This document shows positions 1-5,868 of a stretch of 12,921 bases of DNA, piece after piece. Origin of the DNA: JADJLQ01 sp034439915 (lineage in GTDB: Bacteria; Bacteroidota; Bacteroidia; Chitinophagales; Saprospiraceae). The stretch is from contig JAWXBI010000046.1 in the NCBI GenBank assembly GCA_034439915.1, positions 1-12,921 of the forward strand, read 5' to 3'. The notes below the pieces were generated by a model. The model saw only the letters and a list, made by a program, of their open reading frames with translations. It was not told where the DNA came from and did not search any database. The first letter of the stretch is position 1. Each line of letters opens with the position of its first letter. A program made the translations under genes and the position numbers.

Positions 1-33
1 CCTTTTATCCCTTTTATCCCTTTTATCCCTTTT
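1..33. repeat. 9-bp tandem repeat (CCTTTTATC), about 3.7 copies
   Basis: The unit CCTTTTATC occurs three times exactly (1-9, 10-18, 19-27), followed by a partial CCTTTT (28-33). The array begins at the window edge, so its true length is unknown. It lies five bases beyond the stop codon of the leftward amidohydrolase gene, so it is intergenic and probably in that gene's 3' trailer. No function is evident; slipped-strand copy-number change is expected for such arrays. Confidence 0.85.
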
Positions 34-38
34 CCTTC

Positions 39-1145
39 CTACTGAGTAAATTTTACCCCTTCCAATCCAGGAATCAACCTCAATGCATTTTTATAATATA
101 CTTTTCGGAGGACTTCATCGTCGAGTTCCATCCCGTACATCCTCCAGAAAGCATGGTATCTTTTGTGGTAGGGGAAATATTCATCGTTGGTTTCAAGTAC
201 TCTGAAATAGGTGGGGTATTCATTTACTATATAAGAGTCTTTCCCAAACAAGACGCGGTCCTGATATTTAGTAAAGAATTTTTTAGCTTGTCGCGGCTGC
301 CTCCCAAGCTCTGCTATAACGGCTCCAATCTCCACATTCATATTGGGCATGTCGTCCAGCAGACCTGCCAGTTTATCCAGATTATTGGGATACCAACTCA
401 TATGCGCATTAATAAATGTTGTTTTCGTATGTTTTTTAATCATGCTGAGTTGTTCGTTCATAATTTCTTCCCAACTGGCTTCAAAATTTTCCCTGGTCCT
501 TCCTGACCTGGTTTTCAGTTCCAGCCACCGTTCATTATTTTCATCTGCCGGTTGCCAAAAAGCTGCGGGATCGCCGGAATGAATCAGTACGGGAATACCC
601 AACTGTCCGCATTTGGCCCAAACGGGATCGATTCTTGGGTCATTGATTTTGATCCTTTTTCCCTGGCTGTCTTTATCGTCCATGCCCTGGCTTTTATAAA
701 TCTTTAAGCCCCGTGCACCGTTTTTGACATCATTTTCGAGGGCTTTGACTGTATTTTCAGCCCAGGTAGGGTCATCAATACTTTTAATATTAATATTGGC
801 AAAGACCACAAATCGACCGGGTAAATAACGCTTGGCACTATCTGCCATATTTTTCAGATTTTCCCCGGTGCCTCCGCTCAGGTTGACAATGATGCTCATA
901 TTCATAGCATCCATTTCGGATTTTAATTTAGCAAAATAGGCTTTGTCTATATTTCGCCAATGGTGGCTGTGTACATCAATAAAAGGGAATTTGGCTGAAG
1001 TGAGCTTATGTTCCGGAACTACTAATGAAGAAGGTGGATCGTATTTTTCAAAATCCATGACCTTAGGATCCGTAGTTTGCTGGGCCTGCACCAGACCCAC
1101 TAACAACACTGCATTCAGCACCGAGAATATAATTCGACTATTCAT
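39..1145 (-). CDS. Secreted amidohydrolase family protein (Amidohydro_2-like)
   Basis: A 368-residue protein with a predicted Sec signal peptide (hydrophobic residues 5-20, likely cleavage after VQA at 21), so it should act in the periplasm or outside. The mature part carries the TIM-barrel metal-dependent hydrolase pattern of the Amidohydro_2 family: DVHSH with the HxH metal ligands at 59-61, GLK with Lys148, PVLIH with His189, INAH with His248, and FGKD with the catalytic-type Asp at 303. The strand-by-strand order fits the superfamily and the length is usual for it. The substrate cannot be told; relatives include decarboxylases and lactone or amide hydrolases. The ATG at 1145 is the start that gives the full signal peptide. 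A TATTTTTG motif (1150-1157, complement) lies only four bases upstream, so the mRNA may be almost leaderless if that motif is the promoter. Divergent from the nitroreductase, 80 bp apart. Confidence 0.85.
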   Translation of the reverse strand: MNSRIIFSVLNAVLLVGLVQAQQTTDPKVMDFEKYDPPSSLVVPEHKLTSAKFPFIDVHSHHWRNIDKAYFAKLKSEMDAMNMSIIVNLSGGTGENLKNMADSAKRYLPGRFVVFANINIKSIDDPTWAENTVKALENDVKNGARGLKIYKSQGMDDKDSQGKRIKINDPRIDPVWAKCGQLGIPVLIHSGDPAAFWQPADENNERWLELKTRSGRTRENFEASWEEIMNEQLSMIKKHTKTTFINAHMSWYPNNLDKLAGLLDDMPNMNVEIGAVIAELGRQPRQAKKFFTKYQDRVLFGKDSYIVNEYPTYFRVLETNDEYFPYHKRYHAFWRMYGMELDDEVLRKVYYKNALRLIPGLEGVKFTQ

Positions 1146-1225
1146 ATAACAAAAATAGGCTTATATTTCCAAAGTCACCAGTCAGCTTATGCCTGGTTTT
1201 TTTCAAAAATATAATTGATTACCTT

Positions 1226-1807
1226 ATGATTAACATCGAAGAGCTGAGCCACCTGATAGAGACACGCAGGGCTTATTTTCATAAAATGTATACCGACCAA
1301 TCGATCGATCCAGCCAGCATTGATCTGATCCTTGAAAATGCCAATTGGGCACCTACTCACAAAAGGACAGAACCCTGGAGGTTTAAAATATTTCATTCGC
1401 TGGATTCGCGAAAACGATTCGTGGAGTTTATTGCAAAGGATTATACAGAAAATACCCCCGCTGAATCATTTTCTGAAATCAAACGGAATGAAAATTCAGA
1501 GAAACCATTAATTGCTGCCTGTACCATCGCTATTTGTATGCAACGAGACCCGGCCCAATCCGTACCGGAATGGGAAGAAATAGCTTCTGTGGCCTGTGCA
1601 GTCCAAAATATGTGGTTGTCCTGCACCGCATTGGGACTGGGCTGTTATTGGGCAACTCCCGGGTTTATATCCAGGATAAGCACCTTTCTTGAACTAGAAG
1701 AGGGAGGTAAATGTCTGGGTTTGTTCTATATGGGACATCTCAAACCCGGAGTAGTGGTGCCTGCCAGCAGAAAACCCATTTCATCAAAAATCAGGTGGAT
1801 GAATTAG
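1226..1807 (+). CDS. Nitroreductase family protein (FMN-dependent, YdjA-like)
   Basis: A 193-residue cytoplasmic protein of the nitroreductase fold, FMN-dependent NAD(P)H oxidoreductases that usually act as homodimers. Visible family features are the N-terminal RRAYF stretch (14-18, where the family has an RR-S/A FMN phosphate-binding motif), NWAPTHKRTEPWRF (40-53) around the flavin and substrate pocket, the helix from 118 to 136 followed by GLGCYW (137-142), and GLFYMGH (165-171) near the C terminus. The short length and lack of insertions resemble YdjA/RutE-like members. The physiological substrate is unknown. The ATG at 1226 gives a normal family N terminus; there is no clear Shine-Dalgarno. 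The next gene, hppA, begins 76 bp downstream with its own promoter, so this gene is probably a single transcription unit. Confidence 0.88.
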   Translation: MINIEELSHLIETRRAYFHKMYTDQSIDPASIDLILENANWAPTHKRTEPWRFKIFHSLDSRKRFVEFIAKDYTENTPAESFSEIKRNENSEKPLIAACTIAICMQRDPAQSVPEWEEIASVACAVQNMWLSCTALGLGCYWATPGFISRISTFLELEEGGKCLGLFYMGHLKPGVVVPASRKPISSKIRWMN

Positions 1808-1815
1808 TCTCTGAA

Positions 1816-1847
1816 TTTTGATATCCTGGTAAATGGTTCTATTTTCG
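1816..1847 (+). promoter_or_regulatory. Bacteroidota-type promoter for hppA
   Basis: TTTTG at 1816-1820, a 19-bp spacer, then TATTTTCG at 1840-1847, which matches TAnnTTTG in seven of eight positions. Spacing is as expected for the -33/-7 promoters of the primary sigma factor in this phylum. It would give a leader of about 30 nt before the ATG at 1884. Confidence 0.6.
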
Positions 1848-1883
1848 CACCTTTATTTTCAAACAATTCGAAATTAACCATTT

Positions 1884-4046
1884 ATGGCACAAACACTTAT
1901 GATGTTGATTCCGGTCCTGGGGATCATCGGCCTGTTGTTTACTTATCTAAAGAGCAACTGGGTATCTAAACAAGATCCGGGCAATGCTAAAATGCAAGCT
2001 ATTGCAAAAAGTATAGCCGAAGGGGCTATGGCTTTTCTAAGCGCAGAATATAAAGTATTGGTTTGGTTTGTGATTGCTGTAGGCGCCCTGATGGCCTTTG
2101 GTGGAACAGTAGGTGAAAACAGTTCCTGGCTTGTAGGTTTATCTTTTATCATCGGGGCCTCGTGTTCCGCCCTGGCAGGTTATATCGGTATGAAAGTCGC
2201 GACCAAATCCAATGTCAGGACGACAGCAGCTGCGCGGGTAAGTCTCACTAAAGCCCTCAATGTAGCCTTTGCCGGCGGCTCCGTAATGGGTATGGGCGTA
2301 GTAGGCTTAGGGGTACTCGGTCTCAGCGGTTTATTTCTTATCTACAGTTCCATGGGCTGGGATATCAATAAAATAATTACTGTAATCACGGGCTTTTCTT
2401 TCGGAGCTTCTTCCATTGCTTTATTTGCAAGGGTCGGAGGAGGGATTTACACCAAAGCTGCCGACGTCGGTGCAGACCTGGTGGGCAAGGTAGAAGCCGG
2501 TATTCCGGAAGACCATCCGTTGAATCCCGCCACGATCGCAGATAATGTTGGAGATAATGTTGGCGACGTAGCCGGAATGGGAGCCGACTTATTTGAATCC
2601 TATGTAGGTTCAATAGTGGGTACCATGGTTTTAGGGGCCACCTTTATAGGAATAGCCGGATTCGAAAACACCAATGAGTTTAATGGGCTCAATGCTGTAC
2701 TATTGCCGCTTGTGCTTGCAGGGGTCGGTATATTAACCTCCATCCTGGGTACATTTTTTGTTATCACCAAAGAAGGGGGCAACCCTCAAAAAGCTTTAAA
2801 TAATGGGGTCAACCTCTCCAGTATAATTATGTTGGGATTGACTTTTTTAATTACCCAATGGATAATGCCCGCCAGCTGGGAATTTAATGGGATCACGTAT
2901 ACCAACCTGGGTATCTTTTGGGCAGTGGTCATTGGTTTGGTTTCCGGAGTAGCTATTGGTTATGTAACTGAATATTACACCGGCACCGGGTACAAACCCG
3001 TCAAGTCCATTGTCGACCAAAGCCTAACCGGGAGTGCAACCAATATCATAGCAGGCCTTGGGGTCGGTATGCAATCCACTGCCATTCCGATTCTTATTTT
3101 AGCGACAGCTATTATTGGTTCGCATCATTTTGCAGGTTTATACGGTATAGCCATTGCTGCAGTAGGTATGTTGTCCAATACCGGTATCCAGCTGGCCGTT
3201 GATGCTTATGGACCAGTGGCAGACAATGCCGGCGGAATCGCTGAGATGAGCGAATTGCCTAAAGAAGTAAGGCACCGTACCGATACACTGGATGCGGTTG
3301 GCAATACCACTGCCGCCATAGGTAAAGGGTTCGCCATTGCTTCCGCAGCCTTGACTGCACTGGCTTTATTTGCTGCATTTATGTCCAGTGCCAAAATGAC
3401 CAGTATTGATATCGCCCGACCCCTGGTGATGTCGGGATTGTTTCTGGGTGCCATGTTGCCTTTTTTATTCTCATCAATGGCTATGAAGGCAGTGGGTGAA
3501 GCCGCTATGGATATGATCAAAGAAGTGAGGAGACAATTTAATGATATCCCTGAACTCAAAGCTGCTCTGTCCATAATGCGAAAAAACGAGGGTAAAGAAA
3601 TGAAAGATTGGTCTACGGCTGACCATGATACTTTTGAAGCGGCCAGTGGCAAAGCGGAATACGGTAAATGTGTTGAAATTTCTACTAAAGCCGCTGTTCG
3701 CCAAATGATATTGCCGGGCATGTTGGCTGTGGCAGCACCGGTCTTTATAGGATTTACATTCGGTAAAGAAATGCTGGGAGGATTGCTGGCTGGCGTTACC
3801 GTCACCGGGGTATTGCTGGCGATATTTCAATCAAATGCCGGTGGAGCCTGGGATAATGCAAAGAAAACTTTTGAAGGTGGGGTAGAAATCGAGGGTAAAA
3901 CCTATTTTAAAGGTTCCGATCCTCATAAAGCGGCGGTAGTCGGCGATACAGTGGGTGATCCGTTCAAAGACACCTCCGGGCCTTCATTAAACATATTGCT
4001 AAAATTGATCTCGGTCATTGCCCTGGTCATCGCTCCTTTCCTGTAG
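1884..4046 (+). CDS. hppA: Membrane-bound ion-translocating pyrophosphatase, K+-dependent type
   Basis: A 720-residue, multi-pass inner-membrane protein (about 16 helices expected) that hydrolyses pyrophosphate and pumps H+ and/or Na+. The catalytic core is clear: GGGIYTKAADVGADLVGKVE (185-204), the Asp-rich DNVGDNVGD (220-228), GADLFESY (233-240), and near the C terminus GDTVGDPFKDTSGPS (693-707). Asp235 and Glu238 occupy the places of Asp243 and Glu246 of the Thermotoga enzyme; this Glu in helix 6 is the gate residue of Na+-pumping and some H+-pumping K+-dependent forms. In GNTTAAIGKG (473-482), Ala477 and Gly480 stand where K+-independent enzymes have Lys and Thr, so K+ dependence is predicted. 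H+, Na+ or dual specificity cannot be settled by eye. The ATG at 1884 follows a promoter and lacks a Shine-Dalgarno. Full length, no defects seen; a terminator follows 23 bp after the stop. Confidence 0.97.
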   Translation: MAQTLMMLIPVLGIIGLLFTYLKSNWVSKQDPGNAKMQAIAKSIAEGAMAFLSAEYKVLVWFVIAVGALMAFGGTVGENSSWLVGLSFIIGASCSALAGYIGMKVATKSNVRTTAAARVSLTKALNVAFAGGSVMGMGVVGLGVLGLSGLFLIYSSMGWDINKIITVITGFSFGASSIALFARVGGGIYTKAADVGADLVGKVEAGIPEDHPLNPATIADNVGDNVGDVAGMGADLFESYVGSIVGTMVLGATFIGIAGFENTNEFNGLNAVLLPLVLAGVGILTSILGTFFVITKEGGNPQKALNNGVNLSSIIMLGLTFLITQWIMPASWEFNGITYTNLGIFWAVVIGLVSGVAIGYVTEYYTGTGYKPVKSIVDQSLTGSATNIIAGLGVGMQSTAIPILILATAIIGSHHFAGLYGIAIAAVGMLSNTGIQLAVDAYGPVADNAGGIAEMSELPKEVRHRTDTLDAVGNTTAAIGKGFAIASAALTALALFAAFMSSAKMTSIDIARPLVMSGLFLGAMLPFLFSSMAMKAVGEAAMDMIKEVRRQFNDIPELKAALSIMRKNEGKEMKDWSTADHDTFEAASGKAEYGKCVEISTKAAVRQMILPGMLAVAAPVFIGFTFGKEMLGGLLAGVTVTGVLLAIFQSNAGGAWDNAKKTFEGGVEIEGKTYFKGSDPHKAAVVGDTVGDPFKDTSGPSLNILLKLISVIALVIAPFL

Positions 4047-4069
4047 GGTTAAACGATCAAAATAAATAA

Positions 4070-4102
4070 CCGAAAGCGGGGAACTGCTTTCGGTTTTTTT
4101 TT
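4070..4102 (+). terminator. Intrinsic terminator of hppA
   Basis: A perfect 8-bp stem, CCGAAAGC (4070-4077) with GCTTTCGG (4086-4093), and an 8-nt loop, directly followed by nine T (4094-4102). It lies 23 bp after the hppA stop. Confidence 0.92.
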
Positions 4103-4121
4103 GCCCGGCTGGATAAAAAAT

Positions 4122-4155
4122 AAAAAAGCCTTGCAAGGGCGTCCCCACAAGGCTT
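4122..4155 (-). terminator. Intrinsic terminator of the glycogen-binding protein gene
   Basis: Read leftward, AAGCCTTG (4155-4148) pairs with CAAGGCTT (4133-4126), with a 14-nt loop that can form a small inner GGG/CCC stem, and runs into a T tract (complement of A at 4122-4127). It lies 33 bp after the stop at 4189. It faces the hppA terminator, so the two converging genes are separated by back-to-back stops. Confidence 0.85.
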
Positions 4156-4188
4156 AAATGAATATGAATAAAAAAACCTTAAATGTTC

Positions 4189-4500
4189 TTATAGTACGAC
4201 GACACTGTTTCGTTCAGTGCCATATCCATTATATTCAAAGCGGTCCGGGTTGGTGTCGTTTTCCCAAACTTTACCATCGATAATATATTTAAATTGATAT
4301 TCCTGAGGTGCGGTCAGATCAATAGTCTTCGTAAAAGAGCCATCTTTTAACTTTTTCATCGGGGTTTCTTTTGAAGGTTTCCATTCATTGAAACTTCCCA
4401 GTAATTCAACTTTTTTAGCTTTGAGTACGACCTCTCCTTCCACTTTGAAGGTGACTTTACAAACGCTTTTTGATTTTAAATATTTTTTAGATATTGACAT
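4189..4500 (-). CDS. Small stand-alone glycogen-binding (CBM48/AMPK1-CBM-like) protein
   Basis: A 103-residue protein made almost wholly of one immunoglobulin-like early-set domain of the CBM48/AMPK glycogen-binding type. Visible signatures are KVELLGSFNEWKP, with the Trp of the sugar-binding face, YQFKYIIDGKVW, and NDTNPD near the end. No catalytic domain, signal peptide or membrane segment is present, so a cytoplasmic carbohydrate-binding or regulatory role is inferred. The reading frame is open to an ATG at 4563, but the ATG at 4500 (MSISKKYLKSK) is preferred: it gives the N terminus usual for these small Bacteroidota proteins, and a promoter-like TAAATTTG lies at 4537-4530, inside the longer version. 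The 21 extra residues look non-domain-like. A rho-independent terminator follows. No glycogen enzyme gene is adjacent. Confidence 0.82.
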   Translation of the reverse strand: MSISKKYLKSKSVCKVTFKVEGEVVLKAKKVELLGSFNEWKPSKETPMKKLKDGSFTKTIDLTAPQEYQFKYIIDGKVWENDTNPDRFEYNGYGTERNSVVVL

Positions 4501-4529
4501 AGGAGTAAAATTATATTTGATTTCAGACA

Positions 4530-4564
4530 CAAATTTAAGGGTATTCCCAATATCTATTGGCAAA
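4530..4564 (-). promoter_or_regulatory. Likely promoter of the glycogen-binding protein gene
   Basis: On the minus strand TAAATTTG (4537-4530) matches the Bacteroidota -7 consensus TAnnTTTG exactly; a TTTG lies 23 bp further upstream (4564-4561), slightly wide spacing. It would give a leader of roughly 25 nt before the ATG at 4500 and so supports that start. Confidence 0.5.
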
Positions 4565-5004
4565 CGACATGTTAACGAATTATAAAGTCTGCAATTATTA
4601 ATTTTATTTATTTGTACTTCCCAGTCCCGGCTGTGCTTTAATAAAGTTTTGAAAATTAATTATTTAGCGAGGATATTCCGGTTGTTTTAATTATGCTTCT
4701 TTAGGTCTGGAATCGGAAAATTGGAAGCGCCAAATTCGTCCTCTGATCCCTTCTGAATCGACTTAAACGAGGTTGAAAAACAGTCAGCTATTAATTACAG
4801 GTACGTAAATCAGCAGGAATTAATCAAAAAAATAAGCCTCTTTGACGACCTGAATATGTTGATTAACCTGATTAAGGAACGATCCCTTCATCGTTGTAAA
4901 AAGCAGTCAACGATAAATAGAAGCAGGTAATATTGATCAGATTTTCAAAAGCCTTTAAGGTTTAGTTAAGTGAATTTAATAACCAATTTTCCTCGTTAAC
5001 GCTT

Positions 5005-5012
5005 TACATTTG
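5005..5012 (+). promoter_or_regulatory. -7 promoter element of the NHL lipoprotein gene
   Basis: TACATTTG matches TAnnTTTG exactly and would start transcription about 15 nt before the ATG at 5033. No clear TTG box was seen 19-21 bp upstream, so the promoter may be weak or activator-dependent. Confidence 0.5.
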
Positions 5013-5032
5013 TTGCTTTCAAATCGACATCT

Positions 5033-5848
5033 ATGTACCGAATTTCCGTTTTATTTATTGCTTTAATCTTAGCCTGCAACAATGGAAAGGAGCAGGAAAG
5101 ATCATGGCATTATACCAAATCGTATCCGTTGAGTAATGTGCATCCAATGAGCATAACAGGAGATCAATCCAATTTATACATTTCCAGTGGAATGAAAACG
5201 GAGCTTCATAAAATGAATTATGATGGAGGACTCATTGAGGCCATCAAAAATATCCGAAAACCAAAGTACATCAACCTGCTGAGCCCGGGGGAAGTCCTGG
5301 TGGCAGAAAGTGAGGCCCATGTGGCTACTCGTGTCAAAAACCAGGAAAGCATCAATACCGTCCCCACGAATGAATTTCTGGATACTCCTTATGGCGTCAG
5401 TGCTTCCGGCCACTCCCTGGTGATTACTGATTATTTTAAAAACAGGATCTACTATAATAAAGAAGGCAAGGTGATGAGTTTTGGTAAACCCGGAGTCGCC
5501 GATGGTGACTTTAATGGACCTACTGATATTCAGATGATGAATGGAATGATCTATGTGTCGGATTCAAGAAATAACCGGGTACAGGTTTTTGATGACAATG
5601 CCAAACATAAGCTCTCCATTGGGGAATTGGACAAGATCAGGATGACCGGAGGTATCTATGTCACCAAGGATGAACTGGCTGTAACGGATTATCAGGGCAA
5701 CCGGGTCTTAATTTATAGCCTGACCGGGAAACTCAAACAAGTCCTGACAGAAAATTTTGATCAGCCTTCTGATGTCTTTATCCGAGGAAAAGAAATGTTT
5801 GTCACCAATTTTTATTCTAATTCTATCGCTGTTTTCACCAAGTTTTAA
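5033..5848 (+). CDS. Lipoprotein with NHL-type beta-propeller repeats
   Basis: A 271-residue protein beginning with a lipoprotein signal: a hydrophobic stretch (residues 4-14) and lipobox LILAC with Cys15 as the predicted lipidated residue. It is thus membrane-anchored on the periplasmic or outer side. The rest is repeated beta-propeller sheet of the NHL/6-bladed kind. At least four blades share the pattern of an acidic residue, a short loop with Asn, then Arg or Ser plus hydrophobic strand: TDYFKNRIYY (132-141), SDSRNNRVQVF (176-186), TDYQGNRVLIY (218-228) and TNFYSNSIAVF (258-268). Less regular sheet lies in residues 40-110. No catalytic residues are evident; a binding or scaffold role is likely but the ligand is unknown. 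It ends 20 bp from the stop of the converging EF-G-like gene, with no obvious terminator between. Confidence 0.82.
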   Translation: MYRISVLFIALILACNNGKEQERSWHYTKSYPLSNVHPMSITGDQSNLYISSGMKTELHKMNYDGGLIEAIKNIRKPKYINLLSPGEVLVAESEAHVATRVKNQESINTVPTNEFLDTPYGVSASGHSLVITDYFKNRIYYNKEGKVMSFGKPGVADGDFNGPTDIQMMNGMIYVSDSRNNRVQVFDDNAKHKLSIGELDKIRMTGGIYVTKDELAVTDYQGNRVLIYSLTGKLKQVLTENFDQPSDVFIRGKEMFVTNFYSNSIAVFTKF

Positions 5849-5868
5849 CTTACCGCTGTTGTTGGTTT

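Larger units (their letters stand above)
4501..5032. other. 532-bp stretch without an assigned gene; two open stretches, possible gene remnant
   Basis: Apart from promoter motifs at both ends, no complete gene with a start codon was found. Two overlapping open stretches on the + strand stand out. One runs from after a TAG at 4665 to a TAA at 4764 (32 codons, containing ENWKRQIRPLIPSEST). The other runs from after a TGA at 4754 to a TAA at 4928 (57 codons, containing NQQELIKKISLFDDL and LINLIKERS). Neither has an ATG at its beginning, and they are in different frames. They could be parts of one eroded gene, or chance. I recognise no family. No RNA gene was seen. Confidence 0.4.

Noticed and set aside
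3206..3805. 199-codon open frame on the minus strand
   Set aside because: It is fully antisense to hppA, whose protein is a strong family match; the antisense product shows no recognisable domain and is explained by codon bias of the membrane protein.
4501..4563. Upstream ATG at 4563 as the start of the glycogen-binding protein
   Set aside because: The extra 21 residues would include the promoter-like TAAATTTG and do not resemble the domain; the ATG at 4500 gives the usual N terminus.
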